Under the pieces are notes generated by a model, which saw nothing but the letters and a program-made list of their open reading frames with translations, did not search any database and had not been told where the DNA came from. Made by a program: the position numbers and the translations under genes. From AC-51 sp036265325 (GTDB lineage: Bacteria > Actinomycetota > UBA4738 > HRBIN12): a stretch of 64,000 nucleotides of DNA. Location of the stretch: contig DATAPH010000060.1 of NCBI GenBank assembly GCA_036265325.1, forward strand, positions 1 through 64,000. The letters run 5' to 3'. Below are positions 31,261 through 40,025 of the stretch, one piece after another (position 1 is the stretch's first letter; each line of letters begins with the position of its first letter).

Positions 31261-32126
31261 CACCCGACGTCAAGATCACGAAGCCCGACAAGCTGCTGTG
31301 GCCTGCGCTCGAGATCACGAAGCAGCGATACGTCGATTACCTGAACGCGGTGAGCGACCGGATGCTGCCGTGGTTGCGCGACCGGCCGCTGTCACTCGTT
31401 CGTGCACCGGACGGTGTGACGGGGGAGCAGTACTACCAGAAGGACACGCCCAAGTACGCGCCGTCGTGGATCAAGACCGTCACGATCCCGGCGGTGCGGC
31501 GCGATGTCGCGTACACGGTGTGCAACGACGCAGCGACGCTCTCGTGGCTCGGCAATCAGGCGGCCCTCGAGTTCCACCCCGCGCCGGTCCGACGCGACAA
31601 CGTCGACAAGCCGGACGTGTTGACGATCGACATCGATCCGCCCGACGACGCGTTCGACGCTGCGGTGGAGGTCGCGTTGCTCGTGCTCGAGGTGACCGAC
31701 GATCTCGGCATGCGGACGTTGGTGAAGACGACCGGTGGGAAGGGCCTGCACATCGTCGCGCCTATCCAGCGGCGGGTGACGGCGGACGAGCTTCGGTTCG
31801 CCGCGAACCGGTTGACCGAGATCGTGCAAGGCCGTCGTCCCGATCTTGTGACCGCCGAGTTCCGCAAGGCGGATCGCGGCGGCAAGGTCATGCTGGACCC
31901 GTCACGCAACTCGACCGGTGCAACCGTGGTGGCGCCCTACTCGCCGCGCGCCCGCGACGAGGCGACGGTGTCGTTCCCCGTCGTGCCTGATGAACTGAAG
32001 AAGACGGACCCGAGCACGTTCACGGTCGCGACGGTGGCCGACCTACTTGGGAGACGGGGTCCAAAGGCTTGGCGTGAGGCGGAGCGCGAGTCGCCGCAGC
32101 GGATCCCTCAAGCGCTCCTTCCATAG
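31257..32126 (+). CDS. LigD polymerase (primase-like) domain protein
   Basis: A 289-residue archaeo-eukaryotic primase-type polymerase as found in LigD. It has ITKPDKLLWPALEITKQRYVDY at the start, the catalytic pair in LTIDIDPPDDAF and the TTGGKGLHIVAPI segment. The domain fills gaps with ribonucleotides or deoxynucleotides during double-strand break joining. No ligase or 3'-phosphoesterase domain is fused to it. The GTG start lies inside the ligase stop codon. No Ku gene is in the window, so the partner must be elsewhere. Confidence 0.9.
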   Translation: MTPDVKITKPDKLLWPALEITKQRYVDYLNAVSDRMLPWLRDRPLSLVRAPDGVTGEQYYQKDTPKYAPSWIKTVTIPAVRRDVAYTVCNDAATLSWLGNQAALEFHPAPVRRDNVDKPDVLTIDIDPPDDAFDAAVEVALLVLEVTDDLGMRTLVKTTGGKGLHIVAPIQRRVTADELRFAANRLTEIVQGRRPDLVTAEFRKADRGGKVMLDPSRNSTGATVVAPYSPRARDEATVSFPVVPDELKKTDPSTFTVATVADLLGRRGPKAWREAERESPQRIPQALLP

Positions 32127-32175
32127 CGATAGTACGTCACGATCTCGGTAGGCGTCCCCACAGCGCAGTGGGAAC

Positions 32176-33192
32176 ATGCGGGGCATGCCAACGACAGCGG
32201 TCCGCGTCTCAGGTCTGACCAAGAAGTTCGGCGAGGTGCAGGCGCTCGCCGGCATCGACTTCGAGATCCCCGAGGGCACGATCTTCGGGTTGCTCGGCCC
32301 CAACGGTGCCGGCAAAACGACGGCGGTACGGATCCTCGCGACGGTGCACCACCCCGATGGCGGCACCGCCGAGGTGCTCGGCTACAACGTGGTCACGGAT
32401 CCGCACGAGGTCCGGATGCGGATCGGCCTCGCCGGTCAGTACGCGGCGGTCGACCCGAACCTCACCGGCCGCGAGAACCTCCGCCTGATGGGCCGGCTCG
32501 CGCAGGTCGAGCCCGCCGCCATCCCGCCACGGGCGGACGAGCTCCTGCGCAATTTCGACTTGGTCGACGCGGGAGACCGGCCGGCCCGCACGTATTCAGG
32601 CGGGATGCGCCGTCGGCTCGACGTCGCCGCGTCGCTCGTCCAGAAGCCGCCCGTGCTCTTCCTCGACGAGCCGACCACAGGCCTCGACCTGCAGAGCCGT
32701 CAGGCGCTGTGGAACACGATCCGCACCCTGGTCGAGGAGGGCACGACCGTCATCCTCACGACGCAGTACCTCGAGGAGGCGGATCAGCTTGCCGACGACC
32801 TCGTCGTCATCGACCACGGAAAGATCATCGCGCAGGGCACAGCCGGTCAGCTCAAGAAGAACCTGGGGGGCACGGTGATCGAGCTCACGATGGGCGAGGG
32901 CAGCGACGTCGACAAGGCCGCCTCGCTGGTCGGCGCCGTGATCGGGAATCAGCCGGAGCGCCAAGGGACGCTGCTGCGCATGCCGTCGCCCGAGGGTTCG
33001 CATCTGTTGACCCAGATGCTCCGACGACTCGATGACGAAGGCGTGCAGCCGACGGCGGTCGCGCTCCGTGAGCCGTCGCTCGACGATGTGTTCCTGTCGC
33101 TCACCGGTCACGCCGCTGAAGAGGAGCAGTCGCGAGAGAACGGTCAGGGGAACGGGAAGCCGAAGGGCCGGAGGAGTAGGAGGGCATCATGA
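32176..33192 (+). CDS. ABC transporter ATP-binding protein (DrrA-like)
   Basis: A 338-residue ATPase of the daunorubicin-resistance DrrA type. Walker A is GPNGAGKTT, the signature is TYSGGMRRRLD, and Walker B is VLFLDEPTTGLD followed by the H-loop region LTTQYLEEAD. The C-terminal extension of about 90 residues is typical of DrrA. It drives export through the DrrB-like permease of the next gene, which it overlaps by 4 bp. The substrate is probably a lipid or hydrophobic compound, but this cannot be read. ATG at 32185 is an alternative start. Confidence 0.93.
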   Translation: MRGMPTTAVRVSGLTKKFGEVQALAGIDFEIPEGTIFGLLGPNGAGKTTAVRILATVHHPDGGTAEVLGYNVVTDPHEVRMRIGLAGQYAAVDPNLTGRENLRLMGRLAQVEPAAIPPRADELLRNFDLVDAGDRPARTYSGGMRRRLDVAASLVQKPPVLFLDEPTTGLDLQSRQALWNTIRTLVEEGTTVILTTQYLEEADQLADDLVVIDHGKIIAQGTAGQLKKNLGGTVIELTMGEGSDVDKAASLVGAVIGNQPERQGTLLRMPSPEGSHLLTQMLRRLDDEGVQPTAVALREPSLDDVFLSLTGHAAEEEQSRENGQGNGKPKGRRSRRAS

Positions 33193-34010
33193 GCGCGATC
33201 ACTGCAACAACCGGCCGCCTGCCGGTCGCGAGGCGCTCGGCGCTCGCGAAGGAATTCAACGACGGGCGCGCGATGATCGGGCGGAACCTGATCGCATACA
33301 AGCGCGTGCCGCAGCTGCTCGTGTTCTCCACGATCCAGCCGATCATCTTCGTGCTGATGTTCACGTATGTGTTCGGCGGGGCGATCAAGACCTCGCTGCC
33401 GCCAGGTATGAACTACGTCGACTACCTGATGCCCGGCATCTTCGTGCAGACGGTGGTGTTCGGGTCGCTCGCGGCCGGTGTCGGCCTCGCGACCGATCTG
33501 AAGAGCGGTCTGCTCGAGCGGTTCGCGTCGTTGCCGGTCACGCGCTCGGCGGTGCTCGTCGGCCGGACGGGTGCCGACATGGCGCGGAACATCTTCGTCG
33601 TGATCCTGATGTTGATCGTCGGCACGATCGTCGGCTTCCGGGTGCACACCAACGTGTTCGCGCTGCTGGGGTCGATGGCCCTGGTCGTGTACTTCGGGTT
33701 CGCGCTCTCGTGGATCTTCGCAACGCTCGGACTCGCGGTGAAGGACCCGGAGACGGCGCAGGCGGCGGCGTTCCCGATCCTGGCGCCTTTGGTGTTCGCG
33801 TCGGTCGCGTTCGTGCCTGCCTCGAGCATGCCTGGCTGGCTGCAGCCGTGGGCGAATAACCAGCCCGTTTCATCGGTGGTGTTGGCGGCACGCGCGCTGG
33901 TCCTCGGCGGCCCGACGGCGCATTACGTGTTCTGGGCGATCTTCTGGTGCACGGTGGTGCTGGTGATCTTCGTGCCGCTGGGCGTTCGCACGTACCGCCG
34001 CGCGATCTAG
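33189..34010 (+). CDS. ABC-2 type permease (DrrB-like)
   Basis: A 273-residue membrane protein with about six transmembrane helices. One near residue 40 includes VFSTIQPIIFVLMFTYVFGG. Others follow near 75, 110-160, 185-205 and 240-262. GNxxAYKRVPQLLVF-like and MPGIFVQTVVFG segments match the ABC-2 permease family. It would form the channel of the exporter with the preceding ATPase; the ATGA overlap couples their translation. Confidence 0.92.
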   Translation: MSAITATTGRLPVARRSALAKEFNDGRAMIGRNLIAYKRVPQLLVFSTIQPIIFVLMFTYVFGGAIKTSLPPGMNYVDYLMPGIFVQTVVFGSLAAGVGLATDLKSGLLERFASLPVTRSAVLVGRTGADMARNIFVVILMLIVGTIVGFRVHTNVFALLGSMALVVYFGFALSWIFATLGLAVKDPETAQAAAFPILAPLVFASVAFVPASSMPGWLQPWANNQPVSSVVLAARALVLGGPTAHYVFWAIFWCTVVLVIFVPLGVRTYRRAI

Positions 34011-34085
34011 CGATCTCGTCACCTATCGCTGAACCGACGCGGTGAGCGACCCGTACTCCCTTCCAAGGTGATGGGGGGACAGGTC

Positions 34086-34484
34086 ATGAACAGATATCTC
34101 GTGGTGTCGGACCTGATGGTCGGGTCGAGCCAGCTGAAGGACTTCGTGCGGAGCCGGACGACCGACGACGCATCGACGTTCTATCTCGTCGTGCCGTCGA
34201 TGCCGGACCGCAGCCATCTCGCGTGGGACGAGAGCGAGGCGCATCTGATCGCGCGCAGACGCTTGTTGAACGGCCTGGAGTGGATGCGCGAGGTCGATCC
34301 GGACGCAGACGGCGAGGTCGGGGATGTCGACCCGATCATGGCCATCGAGGACGCGTTGCGGGAGACCGACTACGACGCGGTCGTGCTCGCCGTCCGCGAG
34401 CGGCCACACCGTCGGCGTCTGCGGGTCGCGGCGCGAGCGCGCCAAGCGTTCAACGTGCCCGTCGTGGACGTGCTCGCCGCCTAG
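34086..34484 (+). CDS. Hypothetical protein with USP-like alpha/beta pattern
   Basis: A 132-residue protein of alternating strands and helices (NRYLVVSDLMVGSSQLKDFV, then TFYLVVPSM, then YDAVVLAVRE and the end FNVPVVDVLAA). The pattern recalls universal-stress or nucleotide-binding folds, but the GxxG-9x-GS ATP motif is missing, so I do not assign a function. The ATG at 34086 is preferred over 34068 because a GGGGGG-rich ribosome site lies between them. It is separate from the ABC genes by 75 bp and converges on the cyclase operon. Confidence 0.6.
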   Translation: MNRYLVVSDLMVGSSQLKDFVRSRTTDDASTFYLVVPSMPDRSHLAWDESEAHLIARRRLLNGLEWMREVDPDADGEVGDVDPIMAIEDALRETDYDAVVLAVRERPHRRRLRVAARARQAFNVPVVDVLAA

Positions 34485-34495
34485 CGCCCGGCACG

Positions 34496-35692
34496 TCAGC
34501 TCATATGTGCCAACAGCAACTCGGTCGAGCCGGCGACGCCCTTCAGGTCGACCGGGCCGATCTCGCGGAAGCCGATGTCGGTCTCATCTGACGCGTCGAC
34601 GACCGATCGGGTGACGAGCACCTCGCCGGGCCGCGCGTAATCGGCGATCCGGGCCGATAGGTTCACCGTCTGGCCGAAGTAGTCGCCTTCCTGGAACAGC
34701 ACCGGGCCGCACGACATGCCGACGTGCACAGGCGGGAGGCCGGCGGCCGGGATCGCCTCGGCCATCTGGAGCGCAGCGCGCACGCCGGGTCCGGGGTGGG
34801 CGAAGTAGAACATCACGCCGTCGCCGAGCCACTTGATCGGCTTGCCGCCGTGCTGCACGGAGTTCCGCTGGACGAGACGTGCGACGGTCGCTGCGAGCTC
34901 GGCCGCGGCGTCGTCGCCCATCTCCTGCGTCAGGCGCGTGTATCCCGTGATGTCGAGGAAGCAGATCGCGGGCGGCCGCTCGAGCGTGCTGTGGATCCCA
35001 GCCTTCGCGAGCAGCTGCTCGAACCCGCCGATGATGTTCGCCGTCCACTCGCGCGCCTGTTGCGCGTGATAGATCGAGAGCAGTGCACGTTCCGACAGCG
35101 GCGTGACCTTGTCCGAGAACTCCGGGTTCGCGATCTCGTCGGCCCCCTTGCCGGCCGCCATCGCCGGCTCGATCACCTCGGACCGCCACCAGGCGGCCTC
35201 CTGCTCGCTGATCCGGCGCGTCGCATCGCCAACCACCCGCATGAGGCGTTCGACCGCCGGTGCTCGGAACCCCGCCTCCATCTGAAGCTGGAGGAACGGG
35301 ACCACCTCGAGTTCGTCTTCCCTCATGCGGTCGCGGGGCTCCGGCTGGGCCATCCCGATCGACTCCCGGATGAGCATGAGCGTCTCGACCGGGACGCCCG
35401 TTCGCTCGCTCACCTCTTGGAACGTCTCGTCGCACAGGCCCGAGAACCGCTCGTACGCCTCGGAGTCGAGGAAGTCGAGGTTGAGGGCACCGCTCCGCAC
35501 CGCTTCGCCGAACACGTCGATCGCGATGCCGGCGTTCTCGAGCGATCGTGTGGTGAGCGCGCGGCGCACGTCTCCGTCCGAGAACGTGCTGCCGGTTCCG
35601 GGAACGATGCCGAGGTCCCGCAACCGCTGCAGGTAGGCGGGCTCGACCCCTGCTCGCTCCGCAGCTTGTTCGAGCGTGAGCTCCACGGTCAC
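34496..35692 (-). CDS. Class III nucleotide cyclase with N-terminal MerR-like helix-turn-helix
   Basis: A 398-residue soluble cyclase. Residues 1-50 resemble a MerR-type DNA-binding region (LTLEQAAERAGVEPAYLQRL). A helical region of about 150 residues follows. The catalytic domain at about 225-395 has CFLDITGYTRLTQEMGD with the first metal Asp, KWLGDGVMFYF with the second, and QTVNLSARIADYA with the transition-state Asn and Arg. The catalytic set thus looks complete, and the Lys before WLGDG would favour ATP. It is last in an operon after lhr, nei and a larger cyclase. Its GTG overlaps the larger cyclase's stop by 4 bp. Confidence 0.88.
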   Translation of the reverse strand: MTVELTLEQAAERAGVEPAYLQRLRDLGIVPGTGSTFSDGDVRRALTTRSLENAGIAIDVFGEAVRSGALNLDFLDSEAYERFSGLCDETFQEVSERTGVPVETLMLIRESIGMAQPEPRDRMREDELEVVPFLQLQMEAGFRAPAVERLMRVVGDATRRISEQEAAWWRSEVIEPAMAAGKGADEIANPEFSDKVTPLSERALLSIYHAQQAREWTANIIGGFEQLLAKAGIHSTLERPPAICFLDITGYTRLTQEMGDDAAAELAATVARLVQRNSVQHGGKPIKWLGDGVMFYFAHPGPGVRAALQMAEAIPAAGLPPVHVGMSCGPVLFQEGDYFGQTVNLSARIADYARPGEVLVTRSVVDASDETDIGFREIGPVDLKGVAGSTELLLAHMS

Positions 35693-38600
35693 GGCGCGAG
35701 GGTACCGTCCGCCGTGACGGCCTGAACAGCGGGCAACGCCAGAAAGGTCGCGCGGAGCGACTCCTCGTCGATGTTCTCGGCGAGCTGCACGACGATGGCC
35801 CCGGCTCGTTCGCGGAGCTCGGCCGCTCGCGTGGCGTCTCCGCGGTCGGCGACGACGCGGCTCAGCGCGAAGTCGATCTGCCACGTCATGGGGGCGAAAC
35901 TGAGCTCCTCGGCGGCGTCTCGACCGTCGAGCAGCGCGCGCTCGGCCTCGTCCGTCTGGCCGAGCGCAGCCAGAGAGGTGCCCTTCAGCAGCAGCGCTTC
36001 GCACTCGTACGGACGAACGCCCAGGGGACGAAGCCATGTGAGCACGTGGTCGGCTACCTCGATCGCTGCGCCGTGGTCGCCGCGGATCGCCGCGAGCCGA
36101 CCCTTCTGGATCTCCGCGTTGGCGGCCGCCGAGAAGGCCAAGAGACCGGGGAGCACGTCGGTCATGCTTCGATCGACCGCCGCCTCGGCGTCTTTGAGCC
36201 GTCCTTGCAGCAGGGCGATCTCCGCCACGGACGCCATAACGAGCGGGATCGCGAGCGCGTTCACGTGCGCGGCGATGGTGAGACCTTCCGCGGCCAGGTC
36301 GGCGCCTTGCTCAACCGCGCCGAGGTTCGCGTACAGAGCGCCCATGTCGGCCCGCGTCGCGGCGAGCGGGATCATGAAACCCGAGGCGTCGGCGCACTCG
36401 ATGCACTCGCGCATCTGAGCGAACGCGCGCGCGTAGTTCCCCATCGACGCCTCGACGTGGTAGCTGTTCAGCAAGCTGTAGGACTGCCCCCACAGGTTCC
36501 CGATCTCGCCCGCGATCCGGTAGGACTTCCCGGTGAGTGCAAGCGAGCCCTCGTTGTCTCCGGCGAGCGCGAGCAGGGCGCCGGTACTCGAGAGGTTTTC
36601 GCAGTACATGGGCTGGTTCTCGAGCTCCAGCCACAACGGGCGGGATTCCTCGAGGACGGCGCGCGCCGTCTCGAGGTCGCCGGATGCGGCGTACGGACGC
36701 CAGATGTCGTTCAGCGTGAACGCGACCTGTTCGCGAAGGTCGAGCTCGCGCGCGATCTCGAGCGACCGCTCGCCGGCGCGCACTGCCTCCTGCGGGTCGC
36801 CGCCGCTGAACGTGTTCAGCGTCATCAGGTTCCACAGGGCCTTCGATTCCGCGGCGCGGTCGTGGAGCTCGCGCGCCAGCGCGATCGTGCGCTCGCACAG
36901 CGCGCGCCCCGCGACCGCATCGAACACCGGCGTCGGGGTCGAGTACAGGGTGGTCAGTTTGAGGCGAGCCGCGAGGGCGGCCGTGCGGTCCCCGCTCGCG
37001 TCGGCGACCGACTCCATCTCTTCGTACGTGGTGACGGCGTCCTGGATCCGGCCGGACAGCTCGAGCGCGCGACCGCGCGTGGTGTAGAGACTGGCCAGCG
37101 CCGCTTCGGGCCGGCCGAGCGCCTTCGCGGCGTCGATCGCCCAGGTGGTGTGCGTCACGGTCTCTGCGTTCGCGTACAGGCGCGAATCGGCCTCCGCCGC
37201 GAGCGATGCGTAGCGCAGGGTCCGCTCGTCGTCGCCGCCCTCGCGCGCGTGCTGCGCGATGAGCGACGCGCCGGCCTCGATCCGGTTCGCGTAGAGCTCC
37301 TCGTACACCTCCGCCACGCGGCGGTGCAGCTCGCGCCTACGCTTGAGCAGGATCGTCCCGTAGGTGGCGTCCTGCGTGAGGCTGTGCCGGAAGGCGTACT
37401 CGCGCTCGGGCGACCGTGCCGTCTCGATGATCAGCCCGGCACGCTCGAGCGTGCGAAGCGATGCTGTCACGTCGTCACCGCTCACCGCACGAAGCACGGG
37501 CTCGGTGAACGACCGGCCGATCACCGAGGCGAGCTGCAGCGTGTGCTTGGCCTGCTCGTCGAGCGCGTCGAGCCGCGCGGTGAACAGCGCCTGCAGCGTG
37601 GTCGGGATCGCCATATCGAGGTGGTGCTCGTGGACCGCGGCCGTGACTTCCTCGAGGAAGAGCGGATTGCCGTCGGTCCGGGCGACGATCTGCGCGCGGA
37701 CGTCCGCTGCCTCATCGGGGATCAGCGCGTCGATCAGCTGCTCGCTCTCGTCGGCGGACAACGCTGAGAGCGACAGCTCGGTCGACCGGTGCGGGTACTC
37801 CGTCTCGAGCCACTGCTTCAGACGCCACGATGGGGCCTGCCGATCGGGCCGGTACGCGAACACGAACAGGCTCGGGATGTCGTCGACGAGCCTCGCCGTC
37901 TCGATCAGGACGTCCATCGACGCTTCGTCGCACCAATGGAGGTCTTCGAAGACGAGGAGCCGCGGCTCCGCGCCGAGCGCCCGCGTGGACGTCGTCACGA
38001 GCTCCGTGATCGCGTCGCGGAAGGCCTCGCCCTCCAGGGGCTGTTCGTCGGGCTCGGTCACGCCGAACAGCGAACGCCAGACGCGCATGTGCGGGTCGAG
38101 GCGATCCTCCCACCCGTGTTCCATGGTTCCGGCGAGCTTGGTCCGCACCACATCGGGCGAATCGGTGTCGTCGATCCCGGCGACGCGGGCGACACGGCGA
38201 CGGTATTGGGAGTACGGCCGGGTTGCGTCGTACGAGACGCACTGCCAGGTTTCCCATGCACGCTGGTTCTCGTGCTCCCAATGTGCGTCGGGCATGCGCC
38301 GGTCCCACTCGGTGCGCGCTTCGGCGATCAGGCGCGATTTGCCGAGCCCGGCCTCGCCGACGATCGAGACGATCCGACCCCCGCCGGACTGCGCCTCCTC
38401 GATCGCGCGGGTGAGCTCGTCGAGCTCGCGGTCGCGGCCGACCAACGGCGAGTCGCGCATCTCGCGGTTCGCGCCGTGCGCGTGCCGGCGGCCCGTCACG
38501 GTGTACGCCTCGACCGGCTCGGCCTTGCCCTTCACCTCGACGCCGCCCCGCGAGTCCACGTCGAACAGCGACTCGATCAGCCGGTAGGTCTCGGCTGTGA

Positions 38601-39207
38601 TCTGAACGGTTCCCGGTTCGGCGGTTTGCTCCATGCGGGCGGCGACGTTCACCGCGTCACCCATCGCGGTGTACTCGAGCCGCAGGTCCGACCCGACCTG
38701 TCCGACCATCACCGGGCCGGTATGGATCCCGACACGGACGTCCAGGTCGAGCCCATGGCGCGCGCGGATGTCCTCTTTATAGGTGGCGATGCCGGAGATG
38801 ATGTCGAGGCCCGCGCCGACAGCACGCTGCGGGTCGTCCTCGTGGGCGATCGGCGCGCCGAAGAACGCGAAGATGGCGTCACCCATGAGCCGCGCGAGCG
38901 TGCCCTCGTAGCGGTAGACCGGAGCGATCAGGCGCTCGAACGCGCCGTTCATGATCTCGGTCCAGTCCTCGGGGTCCATCGTCTCCGCCATCGCGGTGGA
39001 GCCCTTAACGTCGCAGAACAGCATCGTGACGACGCGGCGTTCCCCCTCCATCGCGCGGCCCGCGCGGGCGGCCTCAAGCTTGGCGAGCAGCTCGCGCGGC
39101 AGGAAGGGATCGAGCTCGCCGGCTCCGGTTGCGTCCAGCCGGTTCCCGCAGGCGTTGCAGAATCGAGAGCCTTCGGGATTGCTCGTGCCGCACGCCGGGC
39201 AGTTCAC
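35689..39207 (-). CDS. Zinc-ribbon, class III cyclase, AAA ATPase and TPR signalling protein
   Basis: A 1172-residue multidomain protein. Residues 1-25 form a zinc ribbon (CPACG, then FCNACG). The class III cyclase domain at about 55-235 has MLFCDVKGSTAMAETMD, RLMGDAIFAFFGAP and GDAVNVAARMEQ, with both metal-binding Asp residues. The STAND/AAA-type ATPase at about 250-600 has Walker A VGEAGLGKSRL and LLVFEDLHWCDE as Walker B. The rest, about 600-1150, is TPR-like helical repeats. No C-terminal LuxR HTH is present. The GTG overlaps the nei stop by 4 bp, and the next cyclase overlaps its end, so all are one transcript. Confidence 0.9.
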   Translation of the reverse strand: MNCPACGTSNPEGSRFCNACGNRLDATGAGELDPFLPRELLAKLEAARAGRAMEGERRVVTMLFCDVKGSTAMAETMDPEDWTEIMNGAFERLIAPVYRYEGTLARLMGDAIFAFFGAPIAHEDDPQRAVGAGLDIISGIATYKEDIRARHGLDLDVRVGIHTGPVMVGQVGSDLRLEYTAMGDAVNVAARMEQTAEPGTVQITAETYRLIESLFDVDSRGGVEVKGKAEPVEAYTVTGRRHAHGANREMRDSPLVGRDRELDELTRAIEEAQSGGGRIVSIVGEAGLGKSRLIAEARTEWDRRMPDAHWEHENQRAWETWQCVSYDATRPYSQYRRRVARVAGIDDTDSPDVVRTKLAGTMEHGWEDRLDPHMRVWRSLFGVTEPDEQPLEGEAFRDAITELVTTSTRALGAEPRLLVFEDLHWCDEASMDVLIETARLVDDIPSLFVFAYRPDRQAPSWRLKQWLETEYPHRSTELSLSALSADESEQLIDALIPDEAADVRAQIVARTDGNPLFLEEVTAAVHEHHLDMAIPTTLQALFTARLDALDEQAKHTLQLASVIGRSFTEPVLRAVSGDDVTASLRTLERAGLIIETARSPEREYAFRHSLTQDATYGTILLKRRRELHRRVAEVYEELYANRIEAGASLIAQHAREGGDDERTLRYASLAAEADSRLYANAETVTHTTWAIDAAKALGRPEAALASLYTTRGRALELSGRIQDAVTTYEEMESVADASGDRTAALAARLKLTTLYSTPTPVFDAVAGRALCERTIALARELHDRAAESKALWNLMTLNTFSGGDPQEAVRAGERSLEIARELDLREQVAFTLNDIWRPYAASGDLETARAVLEESRPLWLELENQPMYCENLSSTGALLALAGDNEGSLALTGKSYRIAGEIGNLWGQSYSLLNSYHVEASMGNYARAFAQMRECIECADASGFMIPLAATRADMGALYANLGAVEQGADLAAEGLTIAAHVNALAIPLVMASVAEIALLQGRLKDAEAAVDRSMTDVLPGLLAFSAAANAEIQKGRLAAIRGDHGAAIEVADHVLTWLRPLGVRPYECEALLLKGTSLAALGQTDEAERALLDGRDAAEELSFAPMTWQIDFALSRVVADRGDATRAAELRERAGAIVVQLAENIDEESLRATFLALPAVQAVTADGTLAP

Positions 39208-40022
39208 CTGCCGAACGATACCGGGCGTCGCGCCGGGCCATCGTCGGTCGCTTGGCACGTGGGACACCACCAGACCGTCCGCGCCTGCTCGCCGAGGCGC
39301 TCGGCTCGGATCGGCGTCCGGCATCGCGGGCACGCGCGGCCCGCTCGGTCGTACGCCGCGAGGCCCGAGGGGATCGTTCGGCGCGGGCGACCGATGTTGG
39401 CGCGGAGCAAGCGATGCGCCGTCGTGTAGAGCGTGCGGCGGACGTCCGGTCCGACGTCCGCGAGTCGTACGCGCGGCGCGACACGCTCGGCCCACAGGAC
39501 CTCCGAGCGATAGACGTTCCCGATGCCGCTCGCCGAACGCTGATCGAGCAGCACGACGCCGATCGGGGTGTCTGGATCGAGCCCACCCAGGCGGAGCTCG
39601 ATCTCGTCGAGGTCGATGGTCTCGTCGCACAGGTCGGGGCCGAGCGTCCGCAAGACGGGATGCCGTCGAAGTTCCGCGTCGGTCAAGAGCTCGACGGTCG
39701 GCGTTCCGCCGACGACCGCCGAGGCGCGCTGTGTGGAGAGCCTCGCGAGCAGCCCACGGCCTGGGGGACCGCCGCGCGGCACAGCCCGACCCGGCGATCG
39801 CTCCACGCGCCACCACCCGTCCATCCCGAGATGCGTGTGCAGCGTGACGCCGCCGTCGAACCCGACGAGCAGATGCTTGCCGCGCGCGGTGACGTGCATC
39901 GGACTGCCGGGCGCCGGCTGCGGGCCCCGAACACGGGGTCCTTCGAACGAGGCAAGGGCATCGCTGCCGAACGCGGTGCGGAGCCGCTCGGCGGCCCCGT
40001 GGATCGTGTCGCCCTCGGGCAC
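39204..40022 (-). CDS. nei: Fpg/Nei family DNA glycosylase (endonuclease VIII-like)
   Basis: A 272-residue base-excision repair glycosylase/AP lyase. The catalytic N-terminus MPEGDTIHGAA is the Nei type, with Pro2 as the nucleophile after Met removal. LHTHLGMDG is the strand-binding region, GIGNVYRSEVLW is the helix-two-turn-helix, and the zinc finger is CPRCRTP with CPTCQ at the end. It removes oxidised pyrimidines by family analogy. It starts 3 bp after lhr and overlaps the cyclase/ATPase gene by 4 bp, so it lies inside an operon that joins DNA repair with nucleotide signalling. Confidence 0.92.
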   Translation of the reverse strand: MPEGDTIHGAAERLRTAFGSDALASFEGPRVRGPQPAPGSPMHVTARGKHLLVGFDGGVTLHTHLGMDGWWRVERSPGRAVPRGGPPGRGLLARLSTQRASAVVGGTPTVELLTDAELRRHPVLRTLGPDLCDETIDLDEIELRLGGLDPDTPIGVVLLDQRSASGIGNVYRSEVLWAERVAPRVRLADVGPDVRRTLYTTAHRLLRANIGRPRRTIPSGLAAYDRAGRACPRCRTPIRAERLGEQARTVWWCPTCQATDDGPARRPVSFGR

Positions 40023-40025
40023 GGC

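Noticed and set aside
28771..31263. A single 830-residue phosphatase extending to 31263
   Set aside because: The extra N-terminal part is antisense to the ligase gene; the signal peptide starts at 30186.
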